Shown: piece after piece, positions 1-10,158 of the stretch
How positions within the stretch are numbered: the stretch's first letter is position 1
Layout of the letters: every line of letters begins with the position of its first letter
Assembly: GCF_040958095.1 (NCBI RefSeq)
Contig: NC_091188.1
Span: 35,689,685 to 35,753,684 of the forward strand
DNA length: 64,000 bases
Direction: 5' to 3'
Source: Procambarus clarkii
Taxonomy: Eukaryota; Arthropoda; Malacostraca; Decapoda; Cambaridae
Notes under the pieces: model-generated
Databases searched by the model: none
Seen by the model: the letters and a program-made list of their open reading frames with translations, nothing else
Told to the model about the DNA's origin: nothing
Program-made: the position numbers and the translations under genes

Positions 1-1619
1 GGAGACAGGGAGGGTGTGTGTGTGTGTGTGGGAGGAGACAGGGAGGGTGCGTGTGTGTGTGGGAGGAGACAGGGAGGGTGTGTGTGTGTGTGGGAGGAGA
101 CAGGGAGGGTGTGTGTGGGTGGAGACAGGGAGGGTGTGTGTGGGTGGAGACAGGGAGGGTGTGTGTGTGGGAGGAGACAAGGAGGGTGTGTGTGTGGGAG
201 GAGACAGGGAGGGTGTGTGTGGGAGGAGACAGGGAGGGGGTGTGTGTGTGTGGGAGGAGACAGGGAGGGTGTGTGTGTGTGTGGGAGGAGACAGGGAGGG
301 TGTGTGTGTGTGTGGGAGGAGACAGGGAGGGTGCGTGTGTGTGTGGGAGGAGACAGGGAGGGTGCGTGTGTGTGTGGGAGGAGACAGGGAGGGTGCGTGT
401 GTGTGTGGGAGGAGACAGGGAGGGTGTGTGTGTGTGTGGGAGGAGACAGGGAGGGTGTGTGTGTGTGTGGGAGGAGACAGGGAGGGTGTGTGTGGGTGGA
501 GACAGGGAGGGTGTGTGTGGGTGGAGACAGGGAGGGTGTGTGTGGGTGGAGACAGGGAGGGTGTGTGTGGGTGGAGACAGGGAGGGTGTGTGTGTGGGAG
601 GAGACAGGGAGGGTGTGTGTGTGTGTGTAGGAAGAGATAGGGAGGGTGTGTGTGTGGGAGGAGACAGGGAGTGTGTGTGTGTGTAGGAAGAGATAGGGAA
701 GGTGTGTGTGTGGGAGGAGACAAGGAGGGTGTGTGTGTGGGAGGAGACAGGGAGGGTGTGTGTGTGTGGGAGGAGACAGGGAGGGTGTGTGTGTGTGGGA
801 GGAGACAGGGAGGGTGTGTGTGGAAGGAGAAAGGGAGTGTGTGTGGGGGAGGAGACAGGGTGTGTGTGTGGGAGGAGACAGGGTGTGTGTGTGGGAGGAG
901 ACAGGGAGGGTGTGTGTGGGAGGAGACAAGGAGGGTGTGTGTGTGTGGGAGGAGACAGGGAGGGTGTGTGTGTGTGGGAGGAGACAGGGAGGGTGTGTGT
1001 GTGTGTGTAGGAAGAGATAGGGAGGGTGTGTGTGTGGGAGGAGACAGGGAGTGTGTGTGTGTGTAGGAAGAGATAGGGAGGGTGTGTGTGGGGGAGGAGA
1101 CAGGGAGGGTGTGTGTGTGGGAGGAGACAGGGAGGGTGTGTGTGTGTGGGAGGAGACAGGGAGGGTGTGTGTGGAAGGAGACAGGGAGTGTGTGTGGGGG
1201 AGGAGACAGGGTGTGTGTGTGGGAGGAGACAGGGAGGGTGTGTGTGGGAGGAGACAAGGAGGGTGTGTGTGTGTGTGTGTAGGAAGAGATAGGGAGGGTG
1301 TGTGTGTGGGAGGAGACAGGGAGTGTGTGTGTGTGTGGGAGGAGACAGGGAGTGTGTGTGTGTGGGAGGAGACAGGGAGGGTGTGTGTGTGTGGGAGGAG
1401 ACAGGGAGGGTGTGTATGGGAGGAGACACTGAGGGTGTGTGTGTGGGAGGAAACAGGGAGGGTGTGTGCGGGAGGAGACAGGGAGGGTGTGTGTGGGAGG
1501 AGACAGGGAGGGTGTGTGTGTGGGAGGAGACAGGGAGTGTGTGTGTGGGAGGAAACAGGGAGGGTGTGTGTGGGAGGGAACAGGGAGGGTGTGTGTGGGA
1601 GGAGACAGGGAGGGTGTGT
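1..1619. repeat. GT/GA-rich minisatellite, unit about 22-32 bp
   Basis: Uninterrupted tandem array running off the left edge. Each unit has a purine block centred on GGAGGAGACAGGGAGGG followed by a GT run of variable length, so unit length varies. Sub-variants (AGGAAGAGATAGGG at 629, 1009 and 1281; GGGTGGAGACAGGG around 490-580) show that groups of units were copied together, with steps of 380 and 272 bp. The G-rich strand is the plus strand. Open frames across the array are by-products of low complexity and I do not treat them as genes. The array ends sharply at about 1619, where sequence of the next element begins. Confidence 0.97.
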
Positions 1620-1660
1620 CCTGAAAACAAAACAGGTACAAACACAACATCATACATGCA

Positions 1661-1875
1661 CCGGCCTGAAGGACCGATAATAAAACAACAAAGCACATCA
1701 AGAAACATAACAAGACACTGTAGCACAAATCAATACAAATTCATACAAAGACACGAAACACCGGCCTGAAGGGCCGACAACAAAAGCAGAAACATAATGA
1801 AACACAAGAAAAAGACACAATACAATACAACAAAACAACGGTCATGAGAACAAACATAACATCGGCCTGAAGGGC
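1661..1875 (-). repeat. Three ~100-bp tandem copies sharing CGGCCTGAAGG
   Basis: The motif CGGCCTGAAGG starts at 1662, 1762 and 1863, spaced 100 and 101 bp. The AC-rich sequence between copies is similar but diverged (ACAACAAAGCA, ACAACAAAAGCA). It lies just downstream of the stop of the minus-strand gag-like frame, so it would sit in the 3' untranslated region of that transcript, and it abuts the GT minisatellite. Function unknown. Confidence 0.75.
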
Positions 1876-1951
1876 GCACAATAGGTACAACACATTGCAA
1901 ACAAACCACAGGTCCAAGCACACATCAAACACACAGCAAGCACACAGACTA

Positions 1952-3579
1952 CTAAAATTTCTCGTACTTTTTCGGCCACACCGCCGCCGGGAATCGAGTG
2001 CAATATGCCTCCCAAAGTAACATAATGTCCTCCGAAACCGGGTCATTATGAACTGTACGAGGATCAGGCATTAACTCCGGCACACCCACAATAAAAAATC
2101 GAGCCCGTCGAATACAGATGGAAGAAGGGCACCACGGAACAGGACGCACGCGGTCATCAATATCAAACCGCAAAGGATGTTCAGCATCATTCGCCACTCC
2201 GGAGGCCAAGACGAGAGGGAGAGGCTCCTTCCCATGAGGCCGGGCAGTGGGCAGCGCACTGGGAGCCTCCTCGGCTGCCTCACAGGGCCCCGCATCAACC
2301 ACCGGACGTTGTACCTGCCGGGACCCCCCTCGCTTGGCATCCTTCTTCAGCACCAGCTTGATGCCTCGGCTCGCACCAGAACCCTCACCACCCACGTCTG
2401 TAGGAGCGACCACCCCCACTGCGTAGAACCTTCTGCAGGAGAAAGCATAGGAGGCAAAGCATACGCACACCCATCGTCAACAGCAGACACATGGACGTCA
2501 GCACCCGGAAGCGCCACCTGATCTCCCGAAGCTCCACCTGCGTCAAGGTCCTCCACATCAGCCCAAGCAGTAGAAGAACGCCTGGAACGCTTGGGCACTG
2601 GCCGCACATCCTCACAGCCGGAGGCGGACCCAGAACCATGGGGCTCACAAACCGGGCGAACCCACGCCCGTCGCAGTATGGCAGCAGCCTCAACCACATG
2701 GGGAACCAGGCCGCACACAGCAGGACGCTCCGCAGCCCTCCCAACACCTGGCGAGGGTGCAGGACCAGGCGCAACAGCAGGAGTCGAGGAAGACGCAGAC
2801 GACCCGCAGAGACCATCCTGAAGACCCTCGGGAGCGACTGGCACAGCGAAGTGACCAGCGACAGGAGCCGCCGGAACACTCGGTGGAGGGACAACAACCA
2901 CCGGGGGCACGTTGGGTGACGCAGGGGGGGCCGCATCAGCAGCGAACGGGACCTGCCCCTCTTCATCTCCGGAATCCACGCCCTGAGGGAGCGGCGGGAA
3001 ATCCTCTTCCCGAAATAAGCTAACAGGTGCAGCAGGGGCCTCAGAGCACCCGGCAGCCTGATGCCCTAACTGGCCACACCGGAAACAAGTACGGGGCTGC
3101 CGGGCATAATACACCCGAACGTAGTAACCCAGCAGCCGGACAGAAGATGGGATATCCGACCACAGGCGCATACCTAAGGTATGGACGTTCGTCTGCTTCC
3201 CAGCATACTTCCCCGAGGAATGCGTGTTCACCCGCACACTGATGACTGCACCATACCTCCCGAAGAAGCGCCGGAGAAGGTCTTCAGGGAACTCCAGGGG
3301 CGCACCGTGCACACTGACATATGTCAGGGCACCACTTCGGTCCGAGACCGTTACGGAGCCGGCGCCATCCGGCAACTGCAACGAACGCCCTTCGTTCCGC
3401 CGGAGAAAGTCCCAATACTCCTCCTCCCGCAAGAACTTGACAATCACCCAGTGGGTCGTAACAAGCTCAACTCCATATACAGCCTCCACCGGAACACGAA
3501 GCATGTCGCACATTACCAACTCAATGGCCGGATAACCAGCCTTGCACGAGAGTTCTAGTCCCACGAAATTCACCCGCAA
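1952..3579 (-). pseudogene. Gag-like CCHC zinc-knuckle nucleic-acid-binding protein, frameshifted
   Basis: Two overlapping minus-strand frames read as one protein. The first (3579-2347, 410 codons) has an RRM-like half (around residues 84-120, including HGAPLEFPEDLLRRFFGRYG), then a perfect CX2CX4HX4C zinc knuckle at residues 165-178 (CFRCGQLGHQAAGC), then a Pro/Ala/Val-rich linker. The second frame (2470-1952) carries a plausible C-terminus ending WPKKYEKF. They differ in phase, so a single-base indel within about 2347-2470 is the likely break. The N-terminal frame has no ATG near its start: it opens after a TGA near 3615 and its first Met is at residue 23. The family resembles orphan gag or ORF1-type and ZCCHC3-like proteins that are abundant in decapod repeats. 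That family is an inference. No RT is attached in this window. Confidence 0.6.
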
Positions 3580-3612
3580 AACAGGAGGAATTGCAAGGCC
3601 CCCATGTCAAAA

Positions 3613-5321
3613 CGGCCACGTCAGCATGCAGCCAGGCAGGCAACAACACTGGGAGAGCAGTGACGCCCCACCACCTGGCGACCAAACGGCAAACAACTCC
3701 AACAGCCACGGAGGGTCGGTAAACGTCCTCACTCCACGGCCGCTAGCAGTCGACTCCCCACGTGTTTCAGGAAGTCAAAGTAATTAACCTCGATCCTTGT
3801 TTGATCGACTCACACGAAGGCTCCATTGTTCCATTAACGTAACGTCGTTATTTATCTGCCCGGAAGTACCGGCACTTGATTGACTCGTGGGAGGAGTAAC
3901 GTCATTTTAGAATAACGTAAACGTGGTGCTAATTACTGTTATTAGCCACCTGAATTGGTCTGAGTATGGAAGGCTCAGACGGAATTCACACCGTCATTGT
4001 GTAATTTCCGCGTTACTAGTGACAGTTGTAAGAGTTATTAAATTAACGTAAATGTTATTTTGTTATTAACGTAAATGTTATTGTGTTATTAACGTAAATC
4101 AATTGTTATTGATTGTTGATCGTCCGTGGGACGGAGTGTTAACGTAAGGAGTAATTTGAGGAAGGGTTGCTGGAGTTGCCAGTGAACCCATTAGTTATTG
4201 TTGTCATTGAAAGACTACTGATTTGATTGCATTGCAACCGCCATTGCAGGTGCAGACTGCACTGAGGTGTAAAACAGTTAGGAGGTTACTGGAGACGTGT
4301 TTCAGAACCCACTGTGTCATTTGTTGTAATTGTGATTATAGATCTGCTAGTTCTTGTTTCTTGTTGATTCCTCTGTGTTCACGCTTATGTTCGAGTTAGT
4401 TCATTATGCAGTCCGAGGGGCTGGTGTCTAGCTGTCATTGATAGTGTCACAGGAAGGATTTCGAGTAACGTCATTGACATTTCTTTTGTTTTGTTGTAGT
4501 AGTTAGTACTTTATTGAATAAACTAAGTTGTTATGGTTAACACTGTCTTTTCTTTACACCCCACACATTATTATTGTTATGTAAGTGTTCTTCACACTCG
4601 ACTAATAAAATTGAGACTGATTCTGAGTTTTGGACCAAATATACGGCACCACACAACAATAAATTATTGTTGTGAGAGCCCTTGACCTACTCGTTAGATT
4701 TGCTTCGGCGAATGGCGAAGGTCGACGACCAAGTGGGGGGATTTCAATTTTCATTGGGGTCTCATTTACTCAAACCTCTTATACAATACTTAATTGCCAC
4801 CATTCAATTCTGAGTATAAATGTAACATCCTAGCTTTACAATATTCTAGACAACACATCAACGTAGTGTATCTAACTAGCTAGGACCACCAATTACTCTT
4901 TGAATTTGATTTGATGTGAGTAAACTGTCTACACTACTTTAACAGATTCTAACACTCCTTTTTTACGAAAGCCTATATAACTCTCTCTGTAGGTCTCTTA
5001 ATTATAATCTAATAACATTCAAGACCTATCACAGTAACCTGAAATAACCATAAAGGATTCTTACAATCTTTAGGTAAACAAACAGGTACACCACTCTGTA
5101 AAATCCTGGCTCCTATATGCAAACAATAGGAGTTTGGATCATAACACTCACCTACCATAAAATTGCCCCCTGTGTTGTAAAATAATGTACGTAGAAGGAA
5201 AAACAAATAATAAATAACAGTAACATTAGGGAAGGGTAAGTAAGAGGTGACTCTGACTGAATAAATACCCTTGTGGAAATCAGATTATAGGGTTACCTTA
5301 CAGAGTGGTACCGGTTGTATA
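3613..5321. other. AT-rich non-coding stretch, no gene recognised
   Basis: No long frame with recognisable content. The motif TAACGTAA recurs many times from 3830 to 4150, with a short tandem at 4042-4099 (period 23 bp, copies start at 4042, 4065 and 4088). There is a poly(A)-signal-like AATAAA at 4517-4522 and a purine tract GTGGGGGGAT near 4732. These could be remnants of LTR or retroelement termini, but I could not find a matching second copy. A minus-strand frame of 65 codons at 5009-5206 has no recognisable motif. Confidence 0.6.
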
Positions 5322-5490
5322 TTACTTGACACCCTCGACCAGTATTACCTCTCCAGTATCTACAGCGCAGGCATCTTGCATGGCATTCTCTAGAATCAAA
5401 GTCTGGGTGGCACCGATATCTATGAGGATCACCACTTCCTTCCAGGAAGAAGCATCTTTACCCAATAATTTCCCCTTTAGACAAAATTGA
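5322..5490 (-). pseudogene. Ty3/Gypsy-type aspartic protease fragment
   Basis: Minus-strand frame of about 56 codons containing DIGATQTLI, equivalent to the D-T/S-G-A active-site segment of retroviral-type aspartic proteases. The catalytic Asp codon is at 5418-5420. A flap-like VILVEGV follows. The frame is open from the gag fragment side and ends at a stop at 5322-5324. It is out of phase with the gag piece immediately upstream (5506-6177), so gag and protease are separated by a frameshift. The second active-site position reads Ile rather than the usual Thr or Ser. No RT follows: the sequence beyond 5300 is not recognisable. Confidence 0.6.
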
Positions 5491-5505
5491 AGTAATGAGG
5501 CCTAA

Positions 5506-6177
5506 CTATTTGGAGGTGGGAGTCTTACTCTCGAACACCTCAGAAGTTTGCAATCCTTTATTTACAATAGAAGAATTAGGTCTTTTTCTGGGTGTAATTA
5601 TAATATAATTATTGAGGAAGAACAAATTACAAAATATTGTAATTATTTTCTCGGTGTTTTTCTTACAATACCTACAATATCTTTGGGGGGAACGGACATG
5701 ACTACCTGAGTTTCTCCCTTGGGCACCCTTAGGTGCCATAGGGGTAGACATTTTATCCAGGTTAGTTTTATCTGAAACAGATGGCATAACATTAATGGGG
5801 TTATGTTTGGTTGGTCTGGACTGGTTGTGGGTAAAAGGTGTATTAACGTAGGGCATAAAATTATTTTTAATGGTCATTTTGGCCGCCAACTGGTAGTCTT
5901 CTGCCAATTTGGCCAAATCGACAAAGTTAGTATGTACCGCCTTCCTCTCTATTAAGTACTGTGACGCTGGTTCTGATATATTTACAATAAATCCCTCGAC
6001 CAAAATATTATTTTTGAGTGCATCCCAAATATCAACCTTAGCAGAGCGCATCCATTTTTCAAACGCTTCAGTCTGATTATTAGCACATTCAGTTAAAGGT
6101 TCGTTGTGGCCAGAATTTAAACTGTGATATGACTGGTAGTGAGGTTCTCGGGTAATCACATATGGCTGCATCCACAT
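5506..6177 (-). pseudogene. Ty3/Gypsy-type gag fragment with a degraded zinc knuckle
   Basis: Minus-strand open frame of 223 codons. Residues about 30-110 look like a capsid or SCAN-like segment of invertebrate Gypsy gag (FEKWMRSAKV, then FVDLAKLAEDYQLA). Near residue 165 is RYCRYCKK, the start of a CCHC knuckle whose downstream His/Cys half has been replaced by hydrophobic, low-complexity residues. The C-terminus is probably out of register. The protease fragment follows at once on the same strand, as expected for gag-pro order. The frame has no clear start: its first Met directly follows an integrase fragment (6187-6325), which is not a native arrangement. Confidence 0.55.
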
Positions 6178-6186
6178 TCCCCTCTC

Positions 6187-6325
6187 TCAGGACCTCACCA
6201 CTCTCTCAGCCAGACCGTTTGTAAAAGGATTATAGGGTACAGGTGTTACATGTTTAATTTCATTCTTTCTAAAAAAAAATCCTCCATTTCCCCAGACACA
6301 AAATAAAGGGCCATATCAAGTATAT
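6187..6325 (-). pseudogene. Ty3/Gypsy integrase catalytic-core fragment
   Basis: About 45 minus-strand codons matching the end of a retroviral-type integrase core. They contain FVSGEMEDFF, then KNEIKHVTPVPYNPFTNGLAER, which carries the conserved pattern H-x5-PY-x-P-x2-NG-x2-ER including the third catalytic Glu. The usual DNG of the second catalytic block reads DMA, so the Asp is present but the motif is degraded. A TGA at 6187-6189 ends the fragment. It sits upstream of gag in sense orientation, the reverse of normal gag-pro-RT-IN order, so the locus has been deleted or rearranged. Confidence 0.7.
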
Positions 6326-6604
6326 TATGTTAGTAATATACTTGCTCAATATTCTCATTGGCTTATGTGCAGAAATGAGATGGATCTGTTAATTCTACTT
6401 GGTAAGAATTATTTCCTTGGGGAAAAATGACTATATCATACACAGTTCAATTCTCAATTGATAAGGTTATAAACTACGAGGAAATATAATTACAACATTC
6501 ACAATTCTCAGGGAAATTGATATGGTAGATAGATCAATTACAATTATTAATTGTAATTAATAATTGTATTAATTAGAATGAATACCTCTTCCCAAGTGTA
6601 CAAC

Positions 6605-6720
6605 TAAATATAGTTAATAAACAAATCCTCAAGGTCCGTGATGAGGGTTCCAACTTACGTCCAGGATGATCCCAGACTCACCCTAGTCGATTGCACCACG
6701 TCATGGAAAAGAATTGCAAC
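6605..6720 (-). mobile_element. tRNA-derived SINE fragment (left copy)
   Basis: Read on the minus strand, the segment holds a box-B-like GGAACCCTCATCACGG followed by a short tail (CTTGAGGATTTGTTTATTAAC). It is preceded by a body containing GGGTGAGTCTGGGATCATCC. The same tail occurs in plus orientation at 17137-17200 as GTTCGAACCCTCATCACGG plus TGTGGATTTGTTC, which has a cleaner box B. Two copies in opposite orientation indicate a dispersed element rather than part of the BEL/Pao target site. The 5' boundary toward 6720 is uncertain. Confidence 0.55.
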
Positions 6721-6800
6721 CGGGAGTGCTACTGCTCTCACACTGATCCTGCAGTCTCTCTGAGACACAAACCTGGGTTTTACATAATTACCCCCATGCA

Positions 6801-6806
6801 CCCGAG
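6801..6806. other. Target-site duplication (left), CCCGAG
   Basis: CCCGAG directly precedes the left LTR and is repeated directly after the right LTR at 17121-17126. A 4-6 bp duplication is normal for BEL/Pao integration. The match supports a single insertion event with both outer ends intact. Confidence 0.85.
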
Positions 6807-8334
6807 TGTGGGACATTTGGGGCTTGACTCTATTTATTTAATTATTATAGTAATGAAATCAATTACGAAGGACCACCCGCTTTTATAGTAAAGAGGGAAA
6901 CTAATAAAAAGTGATAATTAGAAATTCCTGGAAGAACCAGTGTTTATGGCTAAATATTAGGAAGTATAATCACTTAAAAATTAATGGGCTGTATAGATAA
7001 TTAACTTGAATCAAAGTCTCAAACACCTACATTGGGGGGTTATTGCTAGAACTTCATATACGTCTAGGAATTAGTGTGGTTCGTGCACCAGTTCATTGTG
7101 TAATAACTTAATCTTATGACCAATTAAAGAAATCTATAGAAATTTTATCACCAGTAAATATATGAATCATTAACATCATAAATTAATCCTTCTAATAAAC
7201 ACGTATTATCTCCAGTGTACACAGTATTCAATTAAATGATAGGATAAAATAATAAGAATTTGAATAATTAAATGAATACGAAAAGTCTTAGCTTTAAGAC
7301 GATTTCAATGACATCAGTTACGAATCCTCCTCGGGATCTCCGGAATTCCTCGTAGAACACTGGGAGATGAATAACACGGGTAAAGTAACAGCTCGTGGAC
7401 TCCTCACACGCGAGCTGTAATTTAAGGGATATTACGTAGCATTGCACTAGGCTACTAAAATATCTATGTTCATGAAAATAGGAAATGAATTAGTTACAAT
7501 ACTAACATGGGTTTTGTTGAGGTTGCTCAATGTAACGACAAGCTGCCCCGACATATACAATCTCTAATGATGCATCAAAAGGGAATTATATATACTTAGC
7601 TAAGGGGTACAGATGAAGTTGAGGCTTGCCGAAACCGCGTCCCAAGCTCCACTCTCACAATAGCGAACACGTGGTTGATAGCTTGGCTTGAGTAACGTGT
7701 CCCAGACTCTGACACCAAGACTTGTTGCTCAATTCCACAACAAGTGACTTCACGCCGCACTCAGGCGTCTTGTCCTCCTCAAACCACAAATCATAATGGC
7801 GTCTCCCTCCCCGCTCACGTCTCGCATTCACCACAGAAATTATTTATCACGAATAATATTATTTCGCGCAGTTGTGGCTAAAATGCTTTAATAAAGACTG
7901 GGTTGTAATTCTAGGGAGTTAAATATTATTACTTTCTCGTCTTATGGTAGTAAACAAGAAATGGAGAAGATTTTAGTTTTCTCCATGGCATTCACGCGTG
8001 ACGGTAAATTTATTACTTGATAACAATTGTAACTAGAAACTCTCGATTTGGGAGTTATGTTATCAGTAAATAATTATCACACGGAATACTGATGATTTTA
8101 GAGAATCACACTCAATTCTCTAACACACTGGACATAAATGTGTTTAACTAGGTACAATCTGACGCAATACTGGTGCTTGGTTTCGTAATACTTCCACTAT
8201 TCTTATACAGATATAATTATTAGTTCATGTGAACCCTACTGTTAGCAAATTTTAGTAACTACAGTAATTAGTATAATTTAACACTAATTTATAATAATAC
8301 AATAATATTGTATTAGTGTTGGAAATTTCCAACA
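6807..8334 (-). repeat. 3' LTR of the BEL/Pao element
   Basis: 1,528 bp, starting TGTGGGACATTTGG and ending GGAAATTTCCAACA (TG...CA). It aligns over its whole length with 15482-17120. I count roughly two dozen substitutions plus two indels: about 100 bp present only in the other copy near 16367-16468, and an 11-bp difference near 16828. The last 18 bases (8317-8334) form a perfect palindrome. Confidence 0.95.
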
Positions 8335-8904
8335 TAACTCTGGGGGGGAGATTTATCGGGTCGCAGTGTAATGTTGAGTACTGACATACCCATCCCGAAG
8401 TTAATATTAATATGTTAGTATGTTAGTACACACATAACGGATGTCCCGTAATTGTCAAGGACATACAAAAAACCTAAGTCTTGCAAATTTCATGTTGAAT
8501 GGAACATGTTATTATGAATTATCTAAAGTTAATAACTAAGAAAGCCTACAATAAACTCTGTGACTGGTGTCGCTATGACATGTAATGTTTATGTTACTAA
8601 GTGTCTTGTAAACTCACAGATACTCTAGACGAAATAATGTTATTAATAGCCTATACAACAATTAAGAATTAAATCACACAATTTAAATAACTGAGAATCC
8701 ACTGTGGTGAGAATGTTCTGGGTCATGGTGACTTGTAATGATTTGTTACTTGACATCACACTACAGTATCATCATGATTACTTAAATTGGATGGGAAGGT
8801 ATTTGTTCTTGGTCAAAGCTATAATAGGCTTGTAGTTTCCGCTTGCATTGTTGAGCAGCAGCTCTAGTGGGGCGGTTGCTTGGTGGATCAGAATTGCTGT
8901 CCTC
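8335..8904 (-). other. BEL/Pao 3' non-coding segment without an obvious purine tract
   Basis: Lies between the integrase stop (8905) and the 3' LTR. No frame is recognisable. Next to the LTR, where a purine-rich second-strand primer is expected on the sense (minus) strand, the sense strand instead reads TCTCCCCCCCAGAGTTA. The purines are on the plus strand. The rest is AT-rich. Confidence 0.6.
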
Positions 8905-10158
8905 TTAAACTGTTGGTGAAGCTGGTTCTGGTAAACACTCTCGTTCTGCTAATTCGAGAGGTACCAACTTCTCTAAGGTTTTCAGGGTAGTGTTGCCTCG
9001 GCACAAAACTTTCACTACTCTCAGGATACCTTGGTGATCTGGACGGATAGCAACAATTTTGCCTATGGGCCACTCTGACCTTGGTCCATCACTGTCAACC
9101 AATACTAGGTCTCCTGGTTTAAGTTGTACTTTATTATAGGGACTCGAAGCTCCGTAGTGGTACTCTCGTAGAGCTGTGAGGTACTCTCGAGTACACACCT
9201 CATTCCACCTTTCAATTACTCTTGAGAGATGTTGGTAACTTTCTACTAAGTCACTCCTGGTTACATGTGAAGGGTCGACGGGATCCTCTTCTGTTAAAGG
9301 TATGATAGGACTCAGCAGGCCTCCATGTATCAAGTGTGAGGGACTCAGAGGTTCTCTCTGTGAGAAATCGTCTGACAGGTATGTTAAGGGGCGGTTATTG
9401 ACTCGCGCCTCGATTTCCACAACAAGTGTTTGGAGCTCGGAGTAACTAATTTTCTGTCGATGTAAGGTCTTTCTTAAACACTTCTTGACAGTTCCTATCA
9501 TACGTTCGTAGAACCCACCTTGCCAAGGGGCTCTTGGAGCTATAAATTTCCAGTGGCATTGTCGTCTCTGCAGGACTGATTGCACTTCTGGATGATTCCA
9601 TACTTCTCGCAGACAGGCTTCTCCTGCCACAAAATTTGAACCATTGTCCGATATCATTAGTTTGGGACAGGATCTGCGAGCTGCAAATCTTCGAAAAGCT
9701 TGGATGAAGGCTTCGGCACTCATGTCAGAAGTCACTTCTAGATGTACGCCTCGTGTGGTAGCACACATGAAGAGGCAAATGTAAGCTTTCAAAGGTATCT
9801 TATCTGGGTTGCCAGTGAGAAGCAAGGCTCCTGTGTAATCGACACCAGTGGTCTCAAAAGGACGAAGATGAACCACTCTTTCTTCAGGGAGTGGTGGAGG
9901 TCCTGGGTAAGGACACACTCGAGCATCGTATCTTTTGCAGATTACACAGAATTTAATAATTGATTTGACTGTTTGACGACCTTGAGGAAGCCAGTATTTT
10001 TGTCTAAGGTCGGTGAGAGTGTCTAACACTCCACCATGTAAAGTACCATATTGATGGTGATGTAAAACTAGAAGTTTGGTAATGATATGGTGATGTGGTA
10101 GAAGGATTGGATTTTTTTGTATCCAGATCAATTTTTGCATGAAGGAAACGTCCTCCAC
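8905..10158 (-). pseudogene. BEL/Pao integrase with DUF5641-like C-terminal region
   Basis: 417 codons. The zinc-binding part has His residues at about 33-41 (HHHQYGTLH) and CVIC at 71-74. The catalytic core has Asp107 (GVDYTG), Asp171 (SDNGSNF) and Glu218 (PWQGGFYERMIGTVKK), so the DDE triad is complete. The C-terminal part (about 317-385: WNEVCTREYL, KPGDLVLV, WPIGKIV) matches the DUF5641 module typical of BEL/Pao integrases. The upstream RT-RNase H frame overlaps this frame at 10004-10158 in a different phase. Its tail stops making sense near 10120, just where this frame becomes recognisable, so a one-base frameshift split a single pol reading frame. The first residues here are therefore probably out of frame and the listed start is not a real initiation site. 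Confidence 0.9.

Noticed and set aside
14-1680. Cys/Gly/Val-rich frames over the first minisatellite
   Set aside because: Three overlapping frames of similar length in GT-rich repeats; artefacts of low complexity.
2177-3558. Plus-strand frames opposite the CCHC protein
   Set aside because: Shadows of the minus-strand gag-like frame; high GC makes the opposite strand open.
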